From Treponema sp. (GTDB lineage Bacteria; Spirochaetota; Spirochaetia; Treponematales; Breznakiellaceae), in NCBI GenBank assembly GCA_031270205.1, contig JAISYA010000247.1:1-6784 (forward strand): DNA of 6,784 nt. Direction: 5' to 3'. Below, piece by piece: positions 1-5,828 of the stretch; position 1 is the stretch's first letter; the number at the start of each line of letters is the position of its first letter. The notes beneath the pieces are model-generated. The model ran no database searches and had not been told where the DNA came from. It worked only from the letters and a program-made list of their open reading frames with translations. The position numbers and the translations under genes were made by a program.

Positions 1-297
1 GCTGAAATTATCGCCCACGCCGGTTACATGGGACGCGCCGGCGTACCATGCCCTGCCCCTCAGCATCCACGCGGCCCGCAAGTCCGGGGCGCGGTCAATC
101 GCCTCGCTAAAGTCCGCGACAGCCCGGTCGTATTCCCCCCGGACGGCAAAGGCAATGCCCCGGTCAAGAAAAGTCTCGGCGGTCTTCGGCGCGGCCTCTT
201 CAGGGGAAAGGTCGCCGCCGCCTTCCATTGCCGCGCAGGAGGCAAGCAGCGCCTCCTCAAGTACGGCGGCTTTGCCAAACCATTGGTGTTTCCGCAT
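1..297 (-). CDS. TPR-repeat protein, amino-terminal part (runs off the left edge)
   Basis: The reverse strand is open from 297 to the edge (99 codons, no stop). Residues about 40-73 form a clear tetratricopeptide repeat: an AETFLDRGIAFAVRGEYDRA helix, then an ADFSEAIDRAPDL helix with the usual Gly/Ala/Pro positions. A second repeat begins at RAAWMLRGRAWY and is cut by the edge. TPR proteins are protein-protein interaction scaffolds; the partner cannot be inferred. I chose the ATG at 297 because AAAGGAG (304-310) lies six bases upstream. The in-frame ATG at 303 would touch that site. LASC at residues 18-21 resembles a lipoprotein cleavage box, but the preceding hydrophobic stretch is broken by two glutamates (E14, E15), so export is doubtful. 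The gene diverges from the antitoxin-like gene at 432. Confidence 0.75.
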   Translation of the reverse strand, partial: MRKHQWFGKAAVLEEALLASCAAMEGGGDLSPEEAAPKTAETFLDRGIAFAVRGEYDRAVADFSEAIDRAPDLRAAWMLRGRAWYAGASHVTGVGDNFS

Positions 298-317
298 TAT
301 CATCTCCTTTGAGGAAC

Positions 318-346
318 AGCGTAGTACGGTTTGGCCCGGCGGTCAA
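318..346 (-). promoter_or_regulatory. Possible sigma-70 promoter for the TPR gene
   Basis: On the minus strand TTGACC (346-341, five of six consensus -35 bases) is followed after 17 bases by TACGCT (323-318, three of six -10 bases). It sits 20 bases upstream of the chosen start. The -35 match is good and the -10 match weak, so this is only a candidate. Confidence 0.25.
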
Positions 347-431
347 GGGAAAATTGAGCAAATGAACAATCCTCACTTCACCCTCCACCCTTTTTTATGC
401 CATACTTAAAAGCGGAGGCTCGAAACATCTA

Positions 432-701
432 ATGACCATTGAACAAACCGTAGAAATACCGGCGGACCACCGGCTGGTGATTGAAGTTCCGCCTGAAATT
501 CCCACCGGAAGGGCAAAAGCCGCCCTCACACTGGTTTTTGAGACTGAAACAACGAAAGCCGCTTCGGAAAAATGGGTAAATCCTCTGTTGGGCTTGGCAA
601 AAGATTCAAGCCTGACTGTTGAGCGGTTTATGGAAATGCAGCGGAAAGATATAGAACTTGAAAACGAAATAGACAAGCGCCGGTGGGGTAATGAATGGTA
701 A
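432..701 (+). CDS. Antitoxin-like protein upstream of a decayed PIN toxin
   Basis: An 89-residue acidic protein. The amino-terminal half is beta-rich (VEIPADHRLVIEVPPEIPTG), and the carboxyl-terminal half is helical and charged (NPLLGLAKDSSLTVERFMEM, then a KDIELENEIDKRRWG-type helix). This fits the small antitoxins found next to VapC/PIN toxins: an amino-terminal fold for dimerisation or DNA binding, and a tail that would wrap the toxin. I assign the role mainly from the next gene, whose ATG (695) overlaps this stop by seven bases, the usual coupled antitoxin-toxin order. GGAGG (414-418) is 13 bases upstream of the ATG, longer than ideal. Because the toxin is destroyed, this is probably an orphan antitoxin. 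The exact family is not certain. Confidence 0.65.
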   Translation: MTIEQTVEIPADHRLVIEVPPEIPTGRAKAALTLVFETETTKAASEKWVNPLLGLAKDSSLTVERFMEMQRKDIELENEIDKRRWGNEW

Positions 702-896
702 GGTATGTCCTTGATGCTTGTGCGCTGCTTGCCCTGCTTAAAGCTGAAAAAGGGCACATACCATAGGATCTCTCTAGCCGATGCCATTGGTCTTGCTACT
801 GCCAAAGAACTTTCCGGCCAATTTGCTACCTCCGATCATCACGAACTTGAAAAAATTGAACAACAGGAACCATATCAATTTCTCTGGATCCGTTGA
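695..896 (+). pseudogene. PIN-domain (VapC-type) toxin remnant, internal deletion plus frame change
   Basis: The ATG at 695 opens MVRYVLDACALLALLKAEKG, a textbook PIN amino terminus with the first catalytic aspartate at D7, and stops at TAG 764-766 after 23 residues. From about 768, in a different frame, the sequence reads ISLADAIGLATAKELSG, then a segment containing ATSDHHELE, and ends FLWIR at the TGA 894-896. These are the carboxyl-terminal PIN motifs with later acidic metal ligands. PIN toxins are usually about 120-140 residues; here about 23 plus 43 survive. The missing middle includes the helix that normally carries the conserved glutamate. A metal-dependent RNase cannot be made, so the gene is dead. 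A continuous ORF from 705 to 896 covers the tail but starts out of frame with the true amino terminus. Confidence 0.8.
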
Positions 897-962
897 ATGT
901 TCACTGCTCCCTGCTCTTTTGTCCGTGGTTACCTGTTCCGCGAATTATGCCCCCTGTCCCGC

Positions 963-1199
963 TTACAAAACTTCGCGGTGCGCGCCGCCGAAGTCCAGCG
1001 GGGGAAGGACGGGCGCGGATTCCGCGGCGGCTTTGTTTTCCGCCCTGATGGCGTCGAATACTTCCTGACGGAACACTTTGACTGTTTTGGGAGCGTCCAC
1101 GCCCAGCCGTACCTGATCGCCCCGCACTTCGATAATGGAGATGGAAATATCATCCCCTATCATGATTTTTTCGTTGACTTTTCTGGATAGTATGAGCAT
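963..1199 (-). CDS. csrA: CsrA, global post-transcriptional regulator
   Basis: 78 residues beginning MLILSRKVNEKIMIGDDISI and continuing VRGDQVRLGVDAPKTVKVFR, the canonical five-strand CsrA/RsmA fold. CsrA dimers bind GGA motifs in mRNA leaders, commonly over ribosome binding sites. Residues L4, R6 and the VRLGV-A-P-V-R segment, which form the RNA surface in characterised homologues, are present. The tail after about residue 58 (AAAESAPVLPPLDFGGAHRE) is longer than the 61-residue E. coli protein. The start codon overlaps the fliW stop by one base (TAATG, 1201-1197) and its own ribosome site is weak (GGGG), so translation is probably coupled to fliW. In Bacillus-type systems FliW binds and inhibits CsrA; the adjacency suggests the same pair here. 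No clear terminator is seen in the 66 bases before the convergent toxin remnant. Confidence 0.97.
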   Translation of the reverse strand: MLILSRKVNEKIMIGDDISISIIEVRGDQVRLGVDAPKTVKVFRQEVFDAIRAENKAAAESAPVLPPLDFGGAHREVL

Positions 1200-1639
1200 T
1201 ATGATTTCCCCGCGCCGGCCAGTTCAGCCATGATGTCGTGTTTGGTTTTCCAGCGGGTGTCCGTGAGAATCGCCTGTCTGCCCGTCCGGGTGTCCCGGCT
1301 GATAATGAGCGGTCCCTGTAGGTTGGCGGTCATGGCGCCGTCCGGCGGAACGGTCACTATCGAAAAGATCAGCGCCTTTTCCGGGGAATAAATGCCGATT
1401 TCCGCCATTTCCTCGTTGCTGATGTTCAGCTCGTAGTCGGGCCTGAAAAGGAATGGGTTCACCAGTATAAAGGCCACCCGCTCCACGTCCAGGGACTGGA
1501 GCCAGTAAAAGGGCTGGCGGTCGGCGTCCAGCAGCACGTATTCTTTGAAACCCTCGAAACCGAACAGCCCGTCAGGAAAAGTGATTTTCTGGCGTTCGTC
1601 CACTTCAATCAGGCCTGAGGCCTTGGTCGCAACCTTCAC
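1199..1639 (-). CDS. fliW: FliW, flagellar assembly factor and CsrA antagonist
   Basis: 146 residues with family landmarks: ITFPDGLFGFEGFKEYVLLD near residues 19-38, PFYWLQSLDVERVAFILVNP in the core, and NLQGPLII...RQAIL near the carboxyl end. FliW is a small beta-barrel protein that binds either flagellin or CsrA, so that flagellin shortage frees CsrA to repress translation. This mechanism comes from work on Bacillus and Campylobacter and is inferred here. The start is GTG at 1639, supported by AGGAG at 1650-1646 with six bases of spacing. The 72-base gap from flgL holds overlapping hairpins and several GGA triplets, candidates for CsrA-linked control. The stop overlaps csrA by one base. Confidence 0.95.
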   Translation of the reverse strand: MKVATKASGLIEVDERQKITFPDGLFGFEGFKEYVLLDADRQPFYWLQSLDVERVAFILVNPFLFRPDYELNISNEEMAEIGIYSPEKALIFSIVTVPPDGAMTANLQGPLIISRDTRTGRQAILTDTRWKTKHDIMAELAGAGKS

Positions 1640-1668
1640 CGTTCTCTCCTCTCCGTTAATTGCGGCTC

Positions 1669-1706
1669 TTCCAAAACTTCAGTTTTGGAACAGGCTCAAT
1701 TGTTCC
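1669..1706 (-). promoter_or_regulatory. Overlapping, mutually exclusive hairpins in the fliW leader
   Basis: Read on the minus strand, TTCCAAAAC (1690-1682) pairs perfectly with GTTTTGGAA (1677-1669) around a TGAA loop. The upstream GGAACA (1706-1701) can instead pair with TGTTCC (1692-1687) around an eight-base loop. The two stems share bases 1690-1687, so they cannot form together. Neither is followed by a T-run, so this does not look like a simple terminator. The fliW ribosome site lies about 19 bases downstream of the second stem. The pairing is seen directly; a regulatory role is inferred. Confidence 0.5.
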
Positions 1707-1711
1707 CTGTT

Positions 1712-2974
1712 TTACCGCAGGAAATCAAGTAAGGTTTGCGGCAAAATCCGCGCCGCGGTCTGCAGACTTGCCTGGTGGGCGAACTGCGTCATTTTGAGGT
1801 CCGTGGCGGCGTCGGTCATGCTGACCGAGGATTCGCGGGCAAGGCTTGCGGTAACGTCGGGTATTTCCTGGTTGAGCCTGACCCAGGCCATTTCGGCGCG
1901 TTCCTGCCGGCTGCCCACTTCGGCAATCCGGGAGCCAAGGTTGTCCAGGGCCAGATCTATGCCCGCTATACCCTGGCTGCCGATGAACTCCTGATCCCCG
2001 CGGAACAGGGCGTCCCGCAGGCGGATTACCATGTCGAACATGGAGCCGCCGGCCACGCGCGCGGAACTGTCCCAATTGGGGGCGTTGTTCTCCATGTTGC
2101 CCCGGATAACGCCCAGATCGCGCAATACCGCGGTTCCGGCCGCCGGCCCCTCAACGGAATCCTCGGCGCGGATGAGGTGGGCGCTGGTTCCCTCAAGGAC
2201 AAGGCCCCTGCTCTCCGGGTCGATGTAGGCCTTTACCGGCGCGGGTGAATCGTTTATTTTTGCCACAATCGCCGGAAGGGTGTCGCCGGCGGAGACGTCT
2301 ATACGGACGCCGTCAAGGAAGAAAGCGCCCGGCGCGTTTACCCGGTAATCGGTGGCGTCCACGCCCGAAAAGATCTGCATCTTCTCCGCCCAAAAAACCT
2401 CGCCGCCGCCGATGTCCAGGTCCAGATAGGTCCCGTCGCTTATTTCGGTTTTCCGTGAAGCGCCCGCGCCGCGGTATTCCACCCTGACCACCATATTCTC
2501 GCCGCCGCCCGCGACGGTTCCCTCCACAACGCGGAACGGCTCGGTAAACACCTTGTCCCCGGCAAAAAGCTGCCGCGTGTCCGGCCCCACTTTATTGGAA
2601 AGGGCCGCAAGCTCCTTAAGCAGTTCGTTTATCTCCACCCCCATCAGTTTCAGGTCTTCGCCGCTATACGTACCGTTCGCGCCGGTCACGGCCAGTTCCC
2701 GCACCCGCTGCAGCACGCTGTTCGCCTCGTTCATGTAGTTGAAGGCCGCGTTGTAATGATCACCGGCGTACAGGGTGTTTTTCTCAAACCGTTCCAGCCG
2801 GGCAAGGTAGGACTCGTAGCGTACCGCGTGGGCGGCGGCCAGCGGATCGTCCCGCAGTTCGCGGAGCCTGCTCTCCGAGGCAATCTGCGACTGTATGCCG
2901 GAAAGCCGCTCTTCCTGCCGCCTAAGGTAATACTGCACGTCGGCGTTGGGCATATCCGTCGATATTCTTCTCAT
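1712..2974 (-). CDS. flgL: FlgL, hook-filament junction protein (HAP3)
   Basis: 420 residues. Residues about 1-140 form the flagellin-type helical amino terminus (MRRISTDMPNADVQYYLRRQ, then RELAVTGANGTYS). A flagellin IN-type motif, GDTLPAIVAKIND, lies near residues 229-241. The carboxyl-terminal helix is TDAATDLKMTQFAHQASLQT...LLDFL at about 386-419. FlgL is exported through the flagellar type III apparatus and joins FlgK to the first flagellin subunits. It is longer than the enteric protein (about 317 residues) because of an enlarged central domain, consistent with spirochete FlgL. The ATG at 2974 has AAGGAG at 2986-2981, six bases upstream. The gap to flgK is 105 bases and contains a terminator-like hairpin, so flgL may be expressed at a different level from flgK. 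Confidence 0.95.
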   Translation of the reverse strand: MRRISTDMPNADVQYYLRRQEERLSGIQSQIASESRLRELRDDPLAAAHAVRYESYLARLERFEKNTLYAGDHYNAAFNYMNEANSVLQRVRELAVTGANGTYSGEDLKLMGVEINELLKELAALSNKVGPDTRQLFAGDKVFTEPFRVVEGTVAGGGENMVVRVEYRGAGASRKTEISDGTYLDLDIGGGEVFWAEKMQIFSGVDATDYRVNAPGAFFLDGVRIDVSAGDTLPAIVAKINDSPAPVKAYIDPESRGLVLEGTSAHLIRAEDSVEGPAAGTAVLRDLGVIRGNMENNAPNWDSSARVAGGSMFDMVIRLRDALFRGDQEFIGSQGIAGIDLALDNLGSRIAEVGSRQERAEMAWVRLNQEIPDVTASLARESSVSMTDAATDLKMTQFAHQASLQTAARILPQTLLDFLR

Positions 2975-3034
2975 ATCATTCTCCTTACTCTTACGTTCCC
3001 GCTATAGTCGGTGGGACTTCGCGCTATAATCCCC

Positions 3035-3059
3035 AAAAACCGCCTTCAGGCGATTTTTT
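3035..3059 (-). terminator. Terminator-like hairpin between flgK and flgL
   Basis: On the minus strand an A-tract (3059-3054) precedes CGCC-TGAA-GGCG (3052-3041), then G and TTTTT (3039-3035). The GC stem is only four pairs around a four-base loop, extended by five A-T pairs after a mismatch, and it is followed by a U-run in the RNA. The symmetry means it could act on either strand. Inside an operon it would attenuate, not end, transcription from flgK into flgL. The hairpin is seen; its function is inferred. Confidence 0.5.
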
Positions 3060-3079
3060 ACCCTAAACGCGACAGGCTC

Positions 3080-4969
3080 CTAGACCCCCATCCGGTTGAT
3101 CAGCGTGTCCAGCATGGAATTGACGGTGGTGATGAAGCGCGCCGCCGCGTTGTAACCGTGCTGGTAGCGGATCATGTTGGACAGTTCCTCGTCTATGTTC
3201 ACGCCGGAAATGGACTGCCGCATGTCGTGGAGCTGCTTCATGATCAGGTTTTCCGTTTCCAGCGCCCTGCCGCTCTGTTCGCCCAAGAGGCCGATGCGGC
3301 CGGCGGAGTCGGCAAAGTAGTCGTCAAAGGTGGAAAGGCGTCCGACCATAACCGCCGTGTTTCTGATTGAGGCTATTGCCGCGGCCGCCTCGCCGTTGCC
3401 GGGGTTGGCCTCCCTGCCGTTATGGCCGAAGCCCGCCGCCACAGAAAGCGGGTCTTTCACGAGCGCGGGATTTACCTCGATCCAGCCCGATGGATGGGCG
3501 ATGGGAGAGAGGGCGTAGTCTTCCGCCCCGCCGCGGAGGCTGGTAACCGCGTCGGCCCGTCCCCAGTCGTAAGCGCCCGCGGGCCCGGAAGCGCCGAGCA
3601 GCCCGGCGTAGCCGGCGAGGAACTGGCCTGAATCTTCCACATGGCGGATGACAAAATCGGGATTTTCGCGCACGCCGTCCGCGGCCTCCGCCGGGGTTCC
3701 CTTGAGGGAAAGCCTGCCGTCCCGGTTCAGGCGCGCCACGACCTCCGCGCCGGAGTTGTTGATCCGCGTAACAATGTCGGAGACCGTGTCGGTGGCGTAA
3801 TACGGTATCCGTACTTCCCCGTCCGCGCCGGAAAGGGTGATCACCCCCTCAAGGCCGCTCTGGTCCTGCGCTTCCAGCGGGTTCAGGCCGTTCATCCGAT
3901 AGAGGTAACTGGAATCAAACGCCCCGTCGCCGTCACGGTCGTAGTTGCCGTTCACGTTCGTCACAAAGGGATACTCGGAGAAGAAGTTGTTTCCCGTGGT
4001 CCCGTTGGCGCCGTAGGCCTCGCGGTGTATCTCGTTCACCAGATCGGCAAAGTTCATGGTCATGTTGTCCAGCGTCTGGATTTCCCGTTCAACGGTAATG
4101 TCCCGCAGTTCCATAAAGGCCCCGAGCGCGCCCTTTGCAAAACGCATTTCCTCCCGCGTGTCCTGCCAAAAGACGCGGGCATAGCCTTCGGTGTCGATAC
4201 CCTTGCGCAGATCAAACTGACGGCCTATCCGCCCCTGTACCAGGACCATTCCCGACGTGTGCACCATGAATTCGTCGGGGTCGCGGTTGTCCACGCTTAC
4301 GTCGATTATTGAGGAGAGTTTGTCAACGAGGAGATCGCGGCGGTCCATCAGGTCGTTGGGATTATCCCCCTGGGCCTTGACGCGCTGGATCTCGCCGTTA
4401 AGGCCGGCGATCTGGCGGGAAAGCTCGTTCACCCTTTCCACGGTAAGCTGAATGTCCTCATCAAGCTGGACCTGCAGGCCCTTAAGGCCCTGGTAGCGGT
4501 TGTGGATGCCGTCGATAAGGGTCCTGCCCCGCTCAATCACCGCCGTGCGGGGCGCGGTATCCGCGGGGTAGGTGGAAAGTTCCTGCCAGGCATCCCAGAA
4601 GGCATCCATTTTGCTCCGCACGGAATTCTGCCCCGGTTCCAGGTACAGGTTGTCCATCATGCGGACATACGGGTCGCGGGCGGACCAGTAGCCTTCGGCG
4701 GAAGCCTGCGCCACAATCCGCTTGTCCAGCAGTTGGTCCCTGAGCCGCTCAATCCGCTCCACCACAACACCCTGGCCTATCTGCCCCGGTGTTTCCTCGC
4801 GGTTCATGCCCGGCAGGTAAATCGGCTCAAAGGCGGCCATTTCCACCCGCTGCCGGGAATAGCCCTCGGCGGCGGCGTTATCCAGGTTATGGCCGGTAAC
4901 GTACAACGCCTGCTGATGGGCGTGCACTCCGCGCTTGCCGATTTCAAGCCCCATAAAGGTCGATGTCAT
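3080..4969 (-). CDS. flgK: FlgK, hook-filament junction protein (HAP1)
   Basis: 629 residues from the ATG at 4969. The amino terminus STFMGLEIGKRGVHAHQQAL...NLDNAAAEGYSRQRV is the flagellar rod/hook motif. A long helical section (about 120-220, including QLTVERVNELSRQIAGLNGE) matches the D1 domain. TDTVSDIVTRINNSG is a flagellin IN-type motif. The carboxyl end GVNIDEELSNMIRYQHGYNA...VNSMLDTLINRMGV is the conserved rod/hook C-terminal helix. FlgK is the first junction protein on the hook. The reading frame is open further upstream to 5074, but the 4969 start is preferred: AAGGAG (4981-4976) lies six bases before it, the protein motif begins right there, and the longer start would sit deep in flgN. 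The flgN stop TAA is embedded in this ribosome site, so the two genes are probably coupled. A DxDxDGxxD loop occurs at residues 344-352. Confidence 0.96.
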   Translation of the reverse strand: MTSTFMGLEIGKRGVHAHQQALYVTGHNLDNAAAEGYSRQRVEMAAFEPIYLPGMNREETPGQIGQGVVVERIERLRDQLLDKRIVAQASAEGYWSARDPYVRMMDNLYLEPGQNSVRSKMDAFWDAWQELSTYPADTAPRTAVIERGRTLIDGIHNRYQGLKGLQVQLDEDIQLTVERVNELSRQIAGLNGEIQRVKAQGDNPNDLMDRRDLLVDKLSSIIDVSVDNRDPDEFMVHTSGMVLVQGRIGRQFDLRKGIDTEGYARVFWQDTREEMRFAKGALGAFMELRDITVEREIQTLDNMTMNFADLVNEIHREAYGANGTTGNNFFSEYPFVTNVNGNYDRDGDGAFDSSYLYRMNGLNPLEAQDQSGLEGVITLSGADGEVRIPYYATDTVSDIVTRINNSGAEVVARLNRDGRLSLKGTPAEAADGVRENPDFVIRHVEDSGQFLAGYAGLLGASGPAGAYDWGRADAVTSLRGGAEDYALSPIAHPSGWIEVNPALVKDPLSVAAGFGHNGREANPGNGEAAAAIASIRNTAVMVGRLSTFDDYFADSAGRIGLLGEQSGRALETENLIMKQLHDMRQSISGVNIDEELSNMIRYQHGYNAAARFITTVNSMLDTLINRMGV

Positions 4970-4979
4970 GCCGTTCTCC

Positions 4980-5489
4980 TTATACTCGTTGGTTGAGGAC
5001 CATGCTCCGCATGTCATGGGAAATGGGTGTTCCCCGCATGGTATAGATACGCCCGCCCCGTTCGGGAAAGGCAAGAGCGAAAAAGCCCTCCAGCGCCGCT
5101 CTGGCCTCGCCGAGGTACTTCATCAGGGACTCGTTGGTCATGCGCAGCTTAAGGGACGCGAGTTTCAGGCCGCGGTATATGGCGGTCAGCTCGGTACGCT
5201 CCGTAAGGGGAAGGCGGGCGGCAAACTCATAAAAGCGCCCCCCGGCCAATGCGCCGCCCGGCGCGGCCGCTTGCGGAAGCGGGGCTTCCGTTTCCGCGAA
5301 CAGGGCCTCCCGCTCTGTTTCCAGCGCGGCGATTTTGCCCTCAATGGCGTCGAGCGCGTTCAGACGGCCCTCAAAATCGGTCCATTCACGACCGACCGCC
5401 GCGTCCCGTATCAGCTCCTGGAGCGTCCCGGCCTCTTGTACCAGTTCACACTCCCGCAGCAATATTTCCCTGCATTGTTCGTACCGCAT
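4980..5489 (-). CDS. flgN: FlgN-type export chaperone for FlgK and FlgL
   Basis: 169 residues from the ATG at 5489, nearly all helical: MRYEQCREILLRECELVQEA opens a long first helix with heptad spacing. A low-complexity Ala/Pro linker (PLPQAAAPGGALAGG, about 72-86) follows, then further helices. FlgN proteins bind the carboxyl ends of FlgK and FlgL in the cytoplasm and escort them to the export gate. Sequence similarity in the family is low, so the call rests on size, helical character and position immediately before flgK (10-base gap). The frame stays open up to 5618, but an upstream start would place the predicted sigma-28 promoter (5546-5572) inside the gene, and the protein motif begins at 5489. 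The ribosome site is weak (AGGGG, seven bases before the ATG). Confidence 0.8.
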   Translation of the reverse strand: MRYEQCREILLRECELVQEAGTLQELIRDAAVGREWTDFEGRLNALDAIEGKIAALETEREALFAETEAPLPQAAAPGGALAGGRFYEFAARLPLTERTELTAIYRGLKLASLKLRMTNESLMKYLGEARAALEGFFALAFPERGGRIYTMRGTPISHDMRSMVLNQRV

Positions 5490-5514
5490 GGCAGCCCCTA
5501 TTGTATAGTCATAC

Positions 5515-5536
5515 GGAAAAGCTTTACGCCTTTTCC
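5515..5536 (-). promoter_or_regulatory. Hairpin in the flgN leader
   Basis: On the minus strand GGAAAAG (5536-5530) pairs with CTTTTCC (5521-5515) around an eight-base loop. It lies just downstream of the predicted sigma-28 start site and 25 bases before the flgN ATG, so it would be near the 5' end of the mRNA. The stem closely resembles the GGAAAG/CTTTCC stems of the repeat cassette upstream. Its role is unknown. Confidence 0.35.
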
Positions 5537-5545
5537 TCACTTCAA

Positions 5546-5572
5546 ATATCGGCGTTTTGGAAACAAGCATTA
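5546..5572 (-). promoter_or_regulatory. Predicted sigma-28 (FliA) promoter for the flgN-flgK-flgL-fliW-csrA operon
   Basis: On the minus strand TAATGCTT (5572-5565) is followed by exactly 11 bases and then GCCGATAT (5553-5546). The enterobacterial FliA consensus is TAAAGTTT-N11-GCCGATAA, so the match is six of eight plus seven of eight with ideal spacing. Transcription would begin near 5539, giving a leader of about 50 bases before flgN. Late flagellar genes such as flgK and flgL are commonly sigma-28 dependent, which fits. A separate TATACAAT closer to flgN has no credible -35 partner. Confidence 0.6.
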
Positions 5573-5640
5573 GCGGGGACAAACGCATAGCGGAAAAACC
5601 ACGGACAGACACGGTCAAAAGAGCGGAGAGCGGAGGGAAA

Positions 5641-5666
5641 AGGCAAAAAGGTGAATGACACCCCTG
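5641..5666. repeat. Left flanking copy of a 25/26-base direct repeat
   Basis: Reads AGGCAAAAAGGTGAATGACA and then CCCCTG on the plus strand. It matches the right copy at 5823-5847 except for one extra A and one A/C substitution. On the minus strand it contains GGTG-N5-CACC-TTTTT, a miniature stem followed by a T-run. The two copies bracket the palindromic repeat array and may mark the ends of one element. Confidence 0.75.
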
Positions 5667-5828
5667 GGAAAGACTGCTTTCCTAAGCGGGGAAAGACTGC
5701 TTTCCTAAGCGAGGAAAGACTGCTTTCCCAGGCGAGGAAAGGATTCTTTCCTAATACGAGGAAAGACTGCTTTCCTAAGCGAGGAAAGACCGCTTTCCTA
5801 AGCGGGGAAAGACCGCTTTCCCAGGCAA
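5667..5828. repeat. Seven tandem copies of a 23-base palindromic unit
   Basis: Units start at 5667, 5690, 5713, 5736, 5760, 5783 and 5806. Six are 23 bases and the fourth is 24. Each is GGAAAG, four loop bases, CTTTCC, then a linker of seven (eight) bases such as TAAGCGA, TAAGCGG or CAGGCGA. The stem arms are identical in all seven units. The loop varies (ACTG, ACTG, ACTG, GATT, ACTG, ACCG, ACCG), and so does the linker. CTTTCC of one unit can also pair with GGAAAG of the next, so two hairpin registers exist. The array lies between mazF and flgN, about 95 bases upstream of the predicted flgN promoter. It is not a CRISPR array: there are no unique spacers. A plus-strand ORF through it (5651-5839) is a by-product of the repeat. 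The rest of the 455-base gap shows only the promoter, leader hairpin and flanking copies; I see nothing else in 5848-5944. Confidence 0.9.

Noticed and set aside
395..805. Minus-strand ORF of 136 codons opposite the antitoxin-like gene
   Set aside because: It is antisense to a recognisable antitoxin and PIN remnant; the product is serine- and arginine-rich without motifs.
897..1190. Plus-strand ORFs opposite csrA
   Set aside because: They are antisense shadows of a clear csrA reading frame, with no ribosome site.
3641..4312. Long plus-strand ORF opposite flgK (223 codons)
   Set aside because: It is a shadow produced by GC-rich codon use in flgK, and its sequence has no recognisable domain.
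4970..5074. Longer flgK starting at 5074
   Set aside because: The FlgK motif begins at 4969, which has an ideal ribosome site; the extension lies within flgN.
5490..5618. Longer flgN starting at 5618
   Set aside because: It would place the sigma-28 promoter match and leader hairpin inside the gene, and the extra residues do not look like the family.
5667..5828. CRISPR array
   Set aside because: The units are contiguous 23-mers with seven-base linkers that are themselves repeated. There are no unique spacers of about 30 bases and no cas genes.
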